A DNA stretch of 64,000 nucleotides from the NCBI RefSeq assembly GCF_008710145.1, contig NZ_VYKL01000018.1:62001-126000 (forward strand), given 5' to 3'. The notes under the pieces were generated by a model. It saw nothing but the letters and a program-made list of their open reading frames with translations. It did no database searches and was not told the origin of the DNA. Made by a program: the position numbers and the translations under genes. This document shows positions 43,352 through 53,044 of the stretch, piece after piece; positions within the stretch are counted from its first letter, which is position 1, and the number at the start of each line of letters is the position of its first letter. The stretch comes from Niallia endozanthoxylica (lineage in GTDB: Bacteria; Bacillota; Bacilli; Bacillales; Cytobacillaceae).

Positions 43352-44191
43352 TTAGCCAGGTAACTTCGCCGGCTCCCAAGTAATGATTGCAGCATAGAAT
43401 GGATGACGGTACACATACTGGCCATCCTCCATAGCAATAAAACGTTCGAGTGATGCTTTCACATGTGCTATATCAAACCGGGGTGATAAGATTTTTTTAC
43501 TTTGTGCTTCATATAATTGCTGTAATGTATCATAACGAAACTCACGCTCTAGCTTAAGCATTTCACAATCTGCATAAATACCTAACTGGTAAAGCATATT
43601 AACGATGGTAATATAATCTCGGCGCGGATATTTAATGTCATAGCCAAACTGCTCATCTAAAATAACGTAATGCGGCTGAATAGGTCCTGTTGTTAAGCCA
43701 ATGATGGCTCGCTTTTTGGCAAGCCTGTTTATTTTTTTCAGCGCCGCATTCATTTCATACATACGATAAAAGCAATTCACCCCAACAACAACATCATGCT
43801 GCGCTATTTGCGCTTCTTCCCATTTGCTATGAACGAACTGAACATTTGCATCGTTGTTAAAGTATGGTTTTAAATAATCTAGCACACTTCCAGAACCATC
43901 AACCAACGTTAAACTTGTGACATCTTGACGGAGTTGGAAGGTATAGTTGCCCCATCCCGGACCCATTTCAATACAAGTTGAATGTTGCGGAATATGCTGT
44001 TTCATTTTTTCGTACATTTTTTTTGCATAGTCATCGGTTTGCTTGTATGTTTTTTTCTTCATGGACTGAGCCCAAAAAGCTTCTTCCAGCTCATCATCAA
44101 TCATTCGTTCTGGCATCTTGCCATGCCAGTCTAACATTCCTACTTTCCACAGCTTTTCAAAATCAAAGTGTAGAGGGGATCCTTTTATCAT
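43352..44191 (-). CDS. Class I SAM-dependent methyltransferase in the cob operon, substrate unknown
   Basis: 279 residues. The SAM-binding loop is CIEMGPGWGNYTF, followed by LTLVDGSGSVLDYLKP. The N-terminal 70 residues (FDFEKLWKVGMLDWHGKMP) are helical and do not match the tetrapyrrole methyltransferases, which belong to a different fold; every known corrin methylation already has its enzyme in this operon. GAGGAGAAA precedes ATG 44191. It lies between btuR and cbiWX, with gaps of about 95-100 bases on each side and a hairpin at 44247-44278. Its role in cobalamin metabolism is open. Confidence 0.85.
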   Translation of the reverse strand: MIKGSPLHFDFEKLWKVGMLDWHGKMPERMIDDELEEAFWAQSMKKKTYKQTDDYAKKMYEKMKQHIPQHSTCIEMGPGWGNYTFQLRQDVTSLTLVDGSGSVLDYLKPYFNNDANVQFVHSKWEEAQIAQHDVVVGVNCFYRMYEMNAALKKINRLAKKRAIIGLTTGPIQPHYVILDEQFGYDIKYPRRDYITIVNMLYQLGIYADCEMLKLEREFRYDTLQQLYEAQSKKILSPRFDIAHVKASLERFIAMEDGQYVYRHPFYAAIITWEPAKLPG

Positions 44192-44246
44192 TGAATTTTC
44201 TCCTCAATCTCGACATAATAAATGGACAATTCTTCTCTGGTAAATG

Positions 44247-44278
44247 GGACGCCAGTTTGTGATTTAACCATGGCGTCC
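44247..44278 (-). other. Intercistronic hairpin between btuR and the methyltransferase gene
   Basis: Perfect arms GGACGCCA (44247-44254) and TGGCGTCC (44271-44278) without a U tract. May be an RNA processing or stability element. Confidence 0.4.
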
Positions 44279-44285
44279 TTGGTGT

Positions 44286-44825
44286 TTAAAACTCAAGCCC
44301 CTTCATCGCTTTGACATCCTGATCAGCATAATAATGTTTTGTGGCATCAATCGTTGACACTAGATCAGCTAAAGCGAGTAGAGATGGATGTGCAGAACGG
44401 CCTGTGATGACAAGGTGCATCGTTTTGGGACGGTTTTGTATGGCCGCTAACACCTCTTGTAAGGGCAATACATCATCGATTGGAAAACGTGTGATGGCTA
44501 ACGCATTATTCAACTCATCCAGTACTAAAACATCTGTTGTTTCATCATTTAACTCTTCTTTTATAGTCTGCCAGGCTTTAGCAAGTGCTTCGCGATGCGC
44601 CTCCGGTGTTTTTGTCCATGTAAAACCGATACCTAATTGCACGGTTTCAACACCAAGCTTCCTTAGCGCCAATTGTTCACCATATGTACGTTCAGGTGAT
44701 TTAATAAATTGAAAGTATTTCACCTTCATGCCGCGGCCAATTGCACGTAATGCCACACCAAGTGAAGCAGTTGTTTTTCCTTTGCCTTCTCCTGTATAAA
44801 CTAACAGCATCCCCTGTCGTGTCAT
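44286..44825 (-). CDS. btuR: Cob(I)yrinic acid a,c-diamide adenosyltransferase (CobA/BtuR type)
   Basis: 179 residues from ATG 44825 (GGGAGG 7 bases upstream). It transfers the 5'-deoxyadenosyl group of ATP to Co(I) corrinoids. The P-loop is VYTGEGKGKTTASLG; KYFQFIKSP, VLVLDELNNAL and HLVITGRSAHP are the other conserved blocks of the BtuR family. It lies 12 bases behind the nitroreductase gene, within the cob operon. Confidence 0.96.
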   Translation of the reverse strand: MTRQGMLLVYTGEGKGKTTASLGVALRAIGRGMKVKYFQFIKSPERTYGEQLALRKLGVETVQLGIGFTWTKTPEAHREALAKAWQTIKEELNDETTDVLVLDELNNALAITRFPIDDVLPLQEVLAAIQNRPKTMHLVITGRSAHPSLLALADLVSTIDATKHYYADQDVKAMKGLEF

Positions 44826-44837
44826 GTACAAACCTCC

Positions 44838-45392
44838 CTATAGCCAAGTTGTTTTTTCTGCAAATGGTGTACGTTTTTTCGCAGACGTAATTTCTTCTGC
44901 AGGGTACCCAATGCATAAGGTCCCTACTAATTGCTCCCCATCCGTTGCACCAATAAAATCATGTAATGCTGTATCATGCACTAAACCGACACCACGTGTA
45001 CGCCATACCATGCCTAAACCCAGCTGTTCGGCCATTAACCACATCGACATAATTGCACAGCTGACTGCAAAGGTATTATCTTTAGTTGCCCCTTCATCTC
45101 CATCGACAATCGCAGATGTCACCACAATGACAAGTGGTGTTTTTGCTATGGCTTCCATTGAGCTTTCCACTAAATGTGGTTTTGTTGGAAAACGTTTTTG
45201 TAAATAATCAAGCGCCACCTGCCCATAACGTTTTAAGCTGTCTCCCTGTAATACATAGAAATGCCAGGGCTCACGCATTCGGTCATTTGGTGCAAATGTT
45301 GCAGCTTCTAATAATGTCTCAATTTTGTCACGTTCCACTTCACGCGTTTCAAATTGACGAATCGCACGGCGCTTTTTTAATGCATCTAACAT
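44838..45392 (-). CDS. Nitroreductase-family flavoprotein of the cob operon
   Basis: 184 residues. The nitroreductase fold is shown by LKKRRAIRQFETREV, LLEAATFAPNDRMREPWHF and GLGMVWRTRG. It overlaps cobA by 7 bases. The corresponding gene in the B. megaterium cob operon is called cbiY. It is related to, but not the same as, BluB; it may reduce flavin or Co(II) corrinoids for the adenosyltransferase gene that follows. That role is inference from position. Confidence 0.85.
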   Translation of the reverse strand: MLDALKKRRAIRQFETREVERDKIETLLEAATFAPNDRMREPWHFYVLQGDSLKRYGQVALDYLQKRFPTKPHLVESSMEAIAKTPLVIVVTSAIVDGDEGATKDNTFAVSCAIMSMWLMAEQLGLGMVWRTRGVGLVHDTALHDFIGATDGEQLVGTLCIGYPAEEITSAKKRTPFAEKTTWL

Positions 45393-46147
45393 AATTCCTG
45401 CTCCTTTTCTATAAACCAGGCCATTTGATCCCTAACACTAACCACATTGCCAACTAAAATCATGGATGGATTTGACATACGATGGATTTGAATATCTTGG
45501 GCAATCGTGGAGAGATTGCCTGTAATGGTACGCTGATTTTTGGTTGTGCCCCATTCAATAACGGCAACAGGAGTGGTTTCACTTTTGCCATAGGTTATTA
45601 AGCTTTTCGATATATGCGCGATATTGCCTATGCTCATATAAAAGGCCACCGTATCAATTTGAGCAAGCGCGGACCAATTTAAAAAGTCCTGCTCCTTTTC
45701 CGGGCGGCCATGACCTGTAACGATTGCAAAGCTTGTAGCATGATCACGATGTGTCACTGGAATCCCAGCATAAGCAGGCGCGGCAATCCCCGCTGTAATA
45801 CCAGGTACGATTTCAAATGGAATATTGGCTTGCCGCAAAATCGTAGCTTCCTCGGCACCACGTCCAAAGACAAACGGGTCACCGCCTTTTAAGCGGAGAA
45901 CCTGCTTGCCAAGATTGGCTTGTTCCACTAGCACACGATGAATTTCATTCTGAATCATTCCATGCCTGCCTGGTTCTTTTCCACAATAAATCCGTTCGGC
46001 ATCTGCTTTCGCATGTTTTAATAATTCAGCATTCACTAGTCGGTCATATAAAATCACATCTGCTAGTTGAATGCACTCTAGTCCACGAATGGTCAATAGT
46101 TTTGGGTCACCAGGACCAGCTCCTACAATATATACAAATCCGCTCAC
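45386..46147 (-). CDS. cobA: Uroporphyrinogen-III C-methyltransferase (SUMT)
   Basis: 253 residues. It makes precorrin-2 from uroporphyrinogen III with two SAM, the entry step of siroheme and cobalamin synthesis. Conserved blocks: VYIVGAGPGDPKLLTIRG at the N terminus, VLRLKGGDPFVFGRGAEE, and VPGITAGIAAPAYAGIPVTHR. Length is usual. Its start overlaps the sirC stop by 4 bases (ATGA). Confidence 0.96.
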   Translation of the reverse strand: MSGFVYIVGAGPGDPKLLTIRGLECIQLADVILYDRLVNAELLKHAKADAERIYCGKEPGRHGMIQNEIHRVLVEQANLGKQVLRLKGGDPFVFGRGAEEATILRQANIPFEIVPGITAGIAAPAYAGIPVTHRDHATSFAIVTGHGRPEKEQDFLNWSALAQIDTVAFYMSIGNIAHISKSLITYGKSETTPVAVIEWGTTKNQRTITGNLSTIAQDIQIHRMSNPSMILVGNVVSVRDQMAWFIEKEQELC

Positions 46148-46773
46148 TGTTTTTCTCCTATACGCTTAAGCAGCCACTCTTCACATTTTTGTTTTTCACC
46201 TTGTTCCATCCATTGTAATAACTGTGGTTCCAGAAGCGCTGCTAATAGCTGTTTTTTCTCATCACCCGTAAACTCTTGTAAAATCCGCTGACGTGCTTCC
46301 TTTAAAAATGAAACATACTGCGCGTATTGTACTCCAAATTGCTCTTCTAAATCCGTCTTTACTTGACGTGTCAGACCTGGATTTGCTCCAGACGTCGATA
46401 CAGTCAATACGAAATCACCACGTCGAACAACTGCTGGATTGATGAAATCCACTCGCCCTTTTGCATCCGCACGGCTGAGTAATTGCCAATGCTGTGCCGC
46501 TTCTTCCACAGCATTATTTACTTCTTCGTCATTTGTAGCCGCGAAAATCAGTGCTGCATCATCTAAATCAGCAGGTACAAATGTTTTTTCTTTCCATGTC
46601 ACAAGCCCTTCATTGATGTAGTGCTGCAATTTTTCAGTTACAGCTGGGCTTATTACTGTCACTAGTGCCTTTGTTGGCAGCAGCGCTTCTACTTTTTGAC
46701 GAGCTACATGTCCGCCCCCAACAATAACAACCTTTTTATAGTCAATATTCATTAATAATGGGAAATATTTCAT
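46144..46773 (-). CDS. sirC: Precorrin-2 dehydrogenase (SirC / Met8p N-terminal type)
   Basis: 209 residues. The NAD-binding fold VVIVGGGHVARQKVEALL and the conserved ADLDDAALIFAATNDEEVN and VSTSGANPGLTRQVK match SirC/YlnF, which oxidises precorrin-2 to sirohydrochlorin with NAD. The operon supplies its own chelatase (CbiX), so chelation by this protein is not needed. ATGA overlaps on both sides show tight coupling. Confidence 0.94.
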   Translation of the reverse strand: MKYFPLLMNIDYKKVVIVGGGHVARQKVEALLPTKALVTVISPAVTEKLQHYINEGLVTWKEKTFVPADLDDAALIFAATNDEEVNNAVEEAAQHWQLLSRADAKGRVDFINPAVVRRGDFVLTVSTSGANPGLTRQVKTDLEEQFGVQYAQYVSFLKEARQRILQEFTGDEKKQLLAALLEPQLLQWMEQGEKQKCEEWLLKRIGEKQ

Positions 46774-48128
46774 TGTTTATCCTCCAAACATGCTGTCAGC
46801 CAATTTTTCACAAGCTGTGGGTTCGACGCAAAGTGAAAGTGTGTATAACCAGCAACAATATTTTTATGTAGATAACCTTCTTGCTGAGCACGAAAACGGC
46901 CTTTACTAAAATAAGCAGGTGATGTATGCTCCCCCTCATACGTTGAGTAATGGAACTCATGCCCTTTTGCCTGCTCCTCTTCATTGATTAGAAAGTTGCC
47001 TGGAACACCTGTAATTTCCCGGTATCCAAGTGCCGCTAATTTATCTTGCATCCGCACACGTCCCGGAATGATCCCGAGCATCGGGAAGACCTGCCCTTGA
47101 CGATTGACAATTTCCTCTGTTAAATACATGAAACCGCCGCATTCTGCTAATGTTGGCACGCCCCGCTCAAGCGCTGCTCTTATGGATTGCTTCGTTTCTT
47201 CATTTTTCGCTAAGCTTTCTGCAAACTCTTCCGGAAAACCGCCGCCGATATACAGCCCCTCTGCTTTCTCTGGAACTTCCTCATTTTGTAAGGGAGAGAA
47301 GTAATGCAACGTGGCACCATACGTACGGAGTAATTCTAGATTTTCTTCATAATAGAAGTTGAAGGCAGCATCCTTTGCGACTGCAATATGTACTTCTTGT
47401 CTTTGCGGCTGTGCATCAAAGATAGATTCAGAAACGTCCAATGATTGTGTTTTTGTCATTTCCAGAAGTTGTTCAATATCCACTGTTTCTTCGATAGCTT
47501 CTGCAAGACTATCAAAATAGGAATCTAAATCACCACGTTCAATGGCTGGTACTAAACCCAGATGACGGCTTGGCATCAAAGGTACGGCTCCTTTTGGCAG
47601 ATAGCCAATGACGGGAATTCCACATTCTTGTTCAATGGCTGCTTTGATCATTTCAAAATGGCTTTTACTTCCTAATTGATTGGCAATAACGCCAACAATA
47701 GTGGAGTTTTCATCTAACATTTGAAATCCTTTAACAATCGCAGCTGCACTTCTTGCCATACTTGCTGCATTGACAATTAAAATGACGGGACTTTTGGTAA
47801 TCTCACTAATATGAGCAGCAGATCCTTCATTTGATAATGGAGATTTACCATCATAAAAGCCCATCACCCCTTCAATAATAGCTGCATCTGCATCTTGGCT
47901 CGTTCTTGCGACAATAGCACGGACTGTATCATGGGACATCATGAAACTATCAATATTACGAGAAGGGCGTTTTGTGACAGCTGTATGATACGTTGGGTCA
48001 ATATAGTCCGGACCGCATTTAAAACCCTGGACTGTTAATCCGCGCTTCATAAGCGTGCGCATAATGCCGATTGTGAATGTTGTTTTTCCAACACCGCTTC
48101 CTGTGCCGGCTAGAACAAATCGATTCAT
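46770..48128 (-). CDS. cbiA: Cobyrinic acid a,c-diamide synthase
   Basis: 452 residues. It amidates the a and c carboxylates of cobyrinic acid with glutamine and ATP. N-terminal ATP-binding segment VLAGTGSGVGKTTFTIGIM, then EGVMGFYDGKSP; C-terminal amidotransferase with nucleophile in LAECGGFMYLTEEI and YIGGGFPEEFA. Four-base overlaps with cbiG and sirC. Confidence 0.97.
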   Translation of the reverse strand: MNRFVLAGTGSGVGKTTFTIGIMRTLMKRGLTVQGFKCGPDYIDPTYHTAVTKRPSRNIDSFMMSHDTVRAIVARTSQDADAAIIEGVMGFYDGKSPLSNEGSAAHISEITKSPVILIVNAASMARSAAAIVKGFQMLDENSTIVGVIANQLGSKSHFEMIKAAIEQECGIPVIGYLPKGAVPLMPSRHLGLVPAIERGDLDSYFDSLAEAIEETVDIEQLLEMTKTQSLDVSESIFDAQPQRQEVHIAVAKDAAFNFYYEENLELLRTYGATLHYFSPLQNEEVPEKAEGLYIGGGFPEEFAESLAKNEETKQSIRAALERGVPTLAECGGFMYLTEEIVNRQGQVFPMLGIIPGRVRMQDKLAALGYREITGVPGNFLINEEEQAKGHEFHYSTYEGEHTSPAYFSKGRFRAQQEGYLHKNIVAGYTHFHFASNPQLVKNWLTACLEDKQ

Positions 48129-49261
48129 CGTGCTTCCTCCTCAAAGTTGACACGTGCAATGGATATAGTCACATTTCCGCTTTTCTTTTTCTCCAGCAGT
48201 AACGCTTTTGCATTTGCATAACGCAATGCGGCCGGCTCACTGACTCCATATGCACCTGTATATTTAAAGACTGTTTCCGATGGGTTTTGCATCGGTATTT
48301 CATTTAGCTGGTCAGGTGTATAAGTTACAAACGACCAGTTATGTTTGGCAGTTAATTCAAGCAGGCCTTTTTCGTTTTTCTTTAAGTCGATGGTCGCAAC
48401 AGCTTTGACACTTTTTTTACTTAAACACAGCTCAGCTAATGTTTCATCTATGACTTGTTCAATTTCTGCCATTGTCGTCCCACGATTACAGCCAATGCCA
48501 AGTACAATTGATTTTGGACGATATATAACTCCGTTCTCGAGCAGCATCTCTTCATGTGCCTCAATTAAACGATCTGTAATAAGCAGTGCTGCTTGTGGCT
48601 TTGCCATAATCGCTTCATCTATCGTTGGATAAACTTTTAAATGGTCAGGCATTGAGCGATCGTACATCCACCAATTTTTTTCACCCGTTTCCTGCACGAT
48701 CGCAACATGCTCTTCATTGACAACCGATGCACTAACAGGTGTTAATTTTTCTTCACTATCCCACATCCACCCAAATTGGGCGCCAAATAAATCGACGGGA
48801 ATCGTTTTTTGCACATCTGAAGCTGTTGTTACAACTGGGACAGCACCAATTGCTTTTGCAAATTCATGGGTTAAGGCATTGGCACCGCCAATATGACCTG
48901 ATAAAACGCTGACGACATATTGGCCTTTATCATCTACTACTAACACTGCAGGATCTTTCTTTTTATCAATCAAAAGCGGAGCAATCATACGAACAACAGC
49001 ACCTAGAGAAATGATGCAAATGATTCCTTTATACTGCTGGAACAAAGCGGGTAATAATAGGCGAACCGTACCATCAAATAACTGAATCTGACGGGCCTCT
49101 TCGTCACCCTGCTCGAATTTCTTCATATAATATAGGTCCGCATAGGGGAATTTTTCAGTGTAGCTTCTTGCATGTGCCACCCCATGTTTCGTTATGGCAA
49201 CGAGGGCATATGGTTTGCGCTTTACAATATTAGGAATTTCACCTTCACGTAAACTAATCAT
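48125..49261 (-). CDS. cbiG: Cobalt-precorrin-5A hydrolase
   Basis: 378 residues. It opens the delta-lactone of cobalt-precorrin-5A, releasing acetaldehyde. The N-terminal domain contains IICIISLGAVVRMIAPLL and VLSGHIGGANALTHEFAKAIGAVPV in parts; the C-terminal CbiG domain contains VLGIGCNRGTTMAEIEQ and the final VSEPAALRYANAKALLLEKKKSG. The start overlaps the end of cbiF by 8 bases. Confidence 0.96.
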   Translation of the reverse strand: MISLREGEIPNIVKRKPYALVAITKHGVAHARSYTEKFPYADLYYMKKFEQGDEEARQIQLFDGTVRLLLPALFQQYKGIICIISLGAVVRMIAPLLIDKKKDPAVLVVDDKGQYVVSVLSGHIGGANALTHEFAKAIGAVPVVTTASDVQKTIPVDLFGAQFGWMWDSEEKLTPVSASVVNEEHVAIVQETGEKNWWMYDRSMPDHLKVYPTIDEAIMAKPQAALLITDRLIEAHEEMLLENGVIYRPKSIVLGIGCNRGTTMAEIEQVIDETLAELCLSKKSVKAVATIDLKKNEKGLLELTAKHNWSFVTYTPDQLNEIPMQNPSETVFKYTGAYGVSEPAALRYANAKALLLEKKKSGNVTISIARVNFEEEAR

Positions 49262-50036
49262 TCTCCTTCACACCTTTGCGGAAGCCATGAGTAAAGGTTT
49301 TGTCATAAAGCTTCGAACGATAATTTTTTTCATGAATATGCGGGTTTAATGCCCAGCCAGCTAGAATCATCGCATGCTTACGAATGCCATTGACACGCAT
49401 TGCTTCATCTAATTCAGACAGTGTTGTCCGCACAATTTTTTGGTCAGGCCACGAAGCACGCTGCACAACAGCAACTGGCGTATCGTCTGCCCAGCCTGCT
49501 GCCTGCAATTCTTTAGTAATTTTCTTTGTTAATGTCGCACTTAAAAACATTGCTATCGTACAGTGATGGCTTGCCAGCGCCTGTAATTTTTCATGCTCTG
49601 GCACAGGTGTACGCCCTTCTGCTCTCGTTAAAATGAGTGTTTGAGTTAAATCAGGAATCGTCAGCTCTGCACCAACCGCTGCTGCAGATGCAAAAACAGA
49701 ACTTACACCTGGAACAACTTCATAGCTAATATCATGCGTCTTCAGCAGCGCCACTTGCTCCATCGTTGCCCCGTACATTGCTGGGTCGCCTGTATGTAAA
49801 CGTACAACCTTTTTACCTGCATTGACACGCTCGACAATACAATCCACCATTTCCTGAAGATGCATCCCTGCTGTACGGATAATTTCTGCCGACTCCTTCG
49901 CTTCCGCTACCAAAGTTTCGCTTACGAGTGAATCTGTATACATCACAACATCCGCTTCTTTTAATAGCTTTAAACCTTTCACCGTGATTAAATCCGGATC
50001 GCCCGGACCTGCTCCGATAATCCACATTTTCCTCAT
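49254..50036 (-). CDS. cbiF: Cobalt-precorrin-4 C11-methyltransferase
   Basis: 260 residues from ATG 50036, which shares a base with the cbiL stop (TAATG). It methylates C11 of cobalt-precorrin-4. Tetrapyrrole methylase blocks: WIIGAGPGDPDLITVKG, VVRLHTGDPAMYGATMEQ, and YEVVPGVSSVFASAAAVGAE. Because CbiL must stop for it to start, the two are translationally coupled. Confidence 0.96.
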   Translation of the reverse strand: MRKMWIIGAGPGDPDLITVKGLKLLKEADVVMYTDSLVSETLVAEAKESAEIIRTAGMHLQEMVDCIVERVNAGKKVVRLHTGDPAMYGATMEQVALLKTHDISYEVVPGVSSVFASAAAVGAELTIPDLTQTLILTRAEGRTPVPEHEKLQALASHHCTIAMFLSATLTKKITKELQAAGWADDTPVAVVQRASWPDQKIVRTTLSELDEAMRVNGIRKHAMILAGWALNPHIHEKNYRSKLYDKTFTHGFRKGVKEND

Positions 50037-50740
50037 TATTTGCGCACCACCATACATGACAAGTAATTTAATTCTGCATCCCGTAGTTCATTGATTTTCC
50101 AAATTACCTCTTCATCAGATGTAACTTTTGTAACGACATGTGCTTTTTCTAATAAATTCATTTCCTCCAAAAGATTGAGCATTACGTCTATAACTTTTGC
50201 TACTTTAATAAAGACAATCGCATCGTGGTTTTCAATCACTTGGCGCATTTCTTCCATATCCTCCGTAGCAGGAATCATGGCGACATGGTCATCACCGTCA
50301 GCCAATGCAATCCCTAAGCGATTAGCAGAACCATTAAACGACGAAATGCCTGCTACCGTTTCAATCGGAACATCAGGGTACATCGATTTCATTAAGTTCA
50401 TTAAATGTATAAATGTGCTAAACAGCATCGGATCCCCTTCAGTTACAAAAGCGACATCTTTTCCTTGAACTAAATAGCTATAAATAGCTTCTACTGATTT
50501 TGTCCACTCCGCACGTAGTGTATCTTCATCTTTTGTCATGGGGAATACTAAACCAAGCATTTCTTTTTCTGCCGGGTTTATATACACTTCAACAATACGG
50601 TGAGCATAAGATTTACTCCCCTTTAATTTTTTGGGATAAGCAATGACCGGACTTTCCTGCAATCGGCGAAATGCTTTTACTGTGATTAATTCTGGATCTC
50701 CTGGCCCAACACCTAATCCGAATAAAGTTCCTATTCTCAT
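50036..50740 (-). CDS. cbiL: Cobalt-factor II / precorrin-2 C20-methyltransferase
   Basis: 234 residues. It adds the third methyl group, at C20. Tetrapyrrole methylase fold with [39 protein letters not shown] and [23 protein letters not shown] (IETVAGISS) motifs. Overlaps cbiET by 4 bases. Confidence 0.95.
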   Translation of the reverse strand: MRIGTLFGLGVGPGDPELITVKAFRRLQESPVIAYPKKLKGSKSYAHRIVEVYINPAEKEMLGLVFPMTKDEDTLRAEWTKSVEAIYSYLVQGKDVAFVTEGDPMLFSTFIHLMNLMKSMYPDVPIETVAGISSFNGSANRLGIALADGDDHVAMIPATEDMEEMRQVIENHDAIVFIKVAKVIDVMLNLLEEMNLLEKAHVVTKVTSDEEVIWKINELRDAELNYLSCMVVRK

Positions 50741-51945
50741 GATTCTTTTCCTTTCTTTGTTGTCAAAATATAGATTGGATTTAATGGTTCAAAACGCGTT
50801 AAATTTAAGATTGGTTTACTTTTTGAAATTTGCGCCTGTAATATGGATACTTCACAACCTAATGATTTTAGATGCTGCAGCGCTTCTGCAAGATTTTCAA
50901 TCGTTGCAATATTCATAACAAGGCGTCCATGTGGCTTTAAGCGTGAAATACATGATTGCAATAAATGCTCCATATTTCCACCGTTGCCACCAATAAAAAT
51001 CGCATTTGGATCTGGAAATTCATCTAGACGGTCGGGTGCCTTCCCCAACACTGCAACAAAATCTGTACGATGTTTTAATTGATTTCCCAGGCAGTTTTCA
51101 AGGTCACCTTCATTTTTTTCAATGGCATAAACGGCACCTTCCCGAGCTATTTTCGCTGCTTCAATCGCAACCGAACCTGTGCAGGTTCCTATATCCCAAA
51201 CAATGCTATTCTCCTTAAGCCCTAACTCTTGCAGACAAAGAGTTCGAATTTCCCTTTTAGTAATTAATCCTTTATCTGGCTTTCGCTGAAGAAATGCATC
51301 ATCCGGGATTCCAAGAGAAGAACGTTCCACTACTTCACGCTGTTTCAAAATCACAACATTCAATGGAAAAAAGGAGGTTTGCTCCATTTCGTCCAAAGTG
51401 AAATAGCGGCACCGCTCCTTTTCACCTTGTAAATTTTCAGCAACGAAGGCATCATATTCTGTCATGCCGAATCGCTTTAAATATTTTGCAATTGCCTGCG
51501 GAGAATTCGTTTCATCTGTTAAAATAGCCATTTTTTTACGCCCATCAATTCTTTGTGCAAACCCTTTTATGGAACGGCCGTGCAAGCTGATAATATACGC
51601 ATCCTGCCAGCTTTCCTGCATTTTAGAAAAAGCGAGCTGTACCGAACTGGTATAAGGATAAATCTCTAACTGAAGCTTCTTCGCAAGTAAACTGCCAAGT
51701 CCATAAAACAGTGGATCACCGGACACTAAAATAACGACATTTCGTGTTTCTTGCTGTAATTCAGCTGTTAATGCTGACAAACCGCCTTTAATTATTTTTT
51801 TCTCTTTATTCATTTTTGAAAAAAATTGTAAATGACGTTCCCCGCCTACAAGTACATCACATTCATTAATCCACTCAGTATATTGGGGGAGCAATCCTTC
51901 CGCGCCATTATCCCCTATACCAATCATCTTCATCCAATTTGTCAA
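50737..51945 (-). CDS. cbiET: Bifunctional cobalt-precorrin-7 C5- and C15-methyltransferase/decarboxylase
   Basis: 402 residues: CbiE (about 1-200, tetrapyrrole methylase fold with [16 protein letters not shown] and [18 protein letters not shown]) fused to CbiT (about 215-395, class I methyltransferase with [18 protein letters not shown]). CbiE methylates C5; CbiT methylates C15 and removes the C12 acetate carboxyl. The fusion is as in B. megaterium and CobL of the aerobic path. The frame begins with TTG 51945 (AAAGG upstream); ATG 51933 is the alternative. It overlaps cbiD by about 38 bases. Confidence 0.96.
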   Translation of the reverse strand: MTNWMKMIGIGDNGAEGLLPQYTEWINECDVLVGGERHLQFFSKMNKEKKIIKGGLSALTAELQQETRNVVILVSGDPLFYGLGSLLAKKLQLEIYPYTSSVQLAFSKMQESWQDAYIISLHGRSIKGFAQRIDGRKKMAILTDETNSPQAIAKYLKRFGMTEYDAFVAENLQGEKERCRYFTLDEMEQTSFFPLNVVILKQREVVERSSLGIPDDAFLQRKPDKGLITKREIRTLCLQELGLKENSIVWDIGTCTGSVAIEAAKIAREGAVYAIEKNEGDLENCLGNQLKHRTDFVAVLGKAPDRLDEFPDPNAIFIGGNGGNMEHLLQSCISRLKPHGRLVMNIATIENLAEALQHLKSLGCEVSILQAQISKSKPILNLTRFEPLNPIYILTTKKGKES

Positions 51946-53044
51946 TATTCTCAGCCTTTCCTAAACAATCTCCATTCATGGTATACAAGGTTGTCGATAC
52001 GTTGATGTCAGTATTCATATGATTCAATGCATAGTAGCAGCAGTTCTTGCAAAGTGCCGTAAAGAATGCCTCGTTTCCCTGAAGCATCTCTCCAACCTGT
52101 GAAGCTGTATTCGCCTGTAAAATTTCTCGCTGTATCTCCTCATCAACACCTACTTTATTGGAAATACCTGCTAAAAACTCTAAACTAATAGGTGCACTTT
52201 TGGAGTGAACCATCATAATACCCTGGGCAACTTTTGAGAACTTACCCATCATCCCTACTAACGAGACTCTCGGAATCTTCTTCCGTGCAATATGTTTTAA
52301 TGTAAAACCAACAAAATCGCCCATTTCTATAAATGCTTCTTCTGGTAAATGAGGATACTGCTGCATAGCATGTTTTTCACTGCGTCCACCCGTTGTAATG
52401 ACTACATGCTCACATCCGGATTCTTTTGCTACATTAATCGCTTGTACGATACTTGCCATATAAGCAGAACTTGAAAATGGAACCACCGTTCCCCGTGTAC
52501 CTAATATCGAAATTCCGCCGATAATGCCTAACCGCTTATTCAATGTTTTTTCAGCAATTTTTTCTCCATCCGGAACAGAAATGATTACTTTAATTCCACA
52601 ATCCAATTTAAATTTTTCAATTGCTTCTTGTACAACCCCATATATCATTTTACGTGGTACGGGGTTTATCGCTGCTTGACCAACTGGTACAGGTAGTCCC
52701 GCTTTTGTCACTCGCCCTACACCAATCCCGCCATCTAAATGAATGCCTTTTTCTTCTGAATAACGAACGGTACTCTGAATTCGTGCTCTATGTGTAGCAT
52801 CAGGATCGTCCCCGGCATCTTTAATTGTTTCGCACATTACCCCGTCTTCTGACAGGTGAAATGCGGATACTTTAAATGTTGCATACTGGCCAGCCGGTAA
52901 ATAAATCGTGACTTCATCTGGTACCTTTCCCACAACGAGAGCTTGCAATGCTGCCTTTGTCATCGCTGTTGCACAGGCTCCCGTTGTGTAGCCGTGGCGC
53001 ATTTGTGAAGGGTCTTTTTTATTTTGTTTCTTTTGCTCGTTCAT
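51908..53044 (-). CDS. cbiD: Cobalt-precorrin-5B (C1)-methyltransferase
   Basis: 378 residues from ATG 53044, within the end of cbiC. It methylates C1. Diagnostic N-terminal [17 protein letters not shown], then [23 protein letters not shown] and [17 protein letters not shown]. The family is not related to the other corrin methyltransferases. A longer frame reaches 53065 but lacks support. Confidence 0.96.
   Translation of the reverse strand: MNEQKKQNKKDPSQMRHGYTTGACATAMTKAALQALVVGKVPDEVTIYLPAGQYATFKVSAFHLSEDGVMCETIKDAGDDPDATHRARIQSTVRYSEEKGIHLDGGIGVGRVTKAGLPVPVGQAAINPVPRKMIYGVVQEAIEKFKLDCGIKVIISVPDGEKIAEKTLNKRLGIIGGISILGTRGTVVPFSSSAYMASIVQAINVAKESGCEHVVITTGGRSEKHAMQQYPHLPEEAFIEMGDFVGFTLKHIARKKIPRVSLVGMMGKFSKVAQGIMMVHSKSAPISLEFLAGISNKVGVDEEIQREILQANTASQVGEMLQGNEAFFTALCKNCCYYALNHMNTDINVSTTLYTMNGDCLGKAENIDKLDEDDWYRG

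Noticed and set aside
43978..44262. Plus-strand frames opposite the cob operon (several, for example this one and 44341-44712)
   Set aside because: All are antisense shadows of conserved cob genes.
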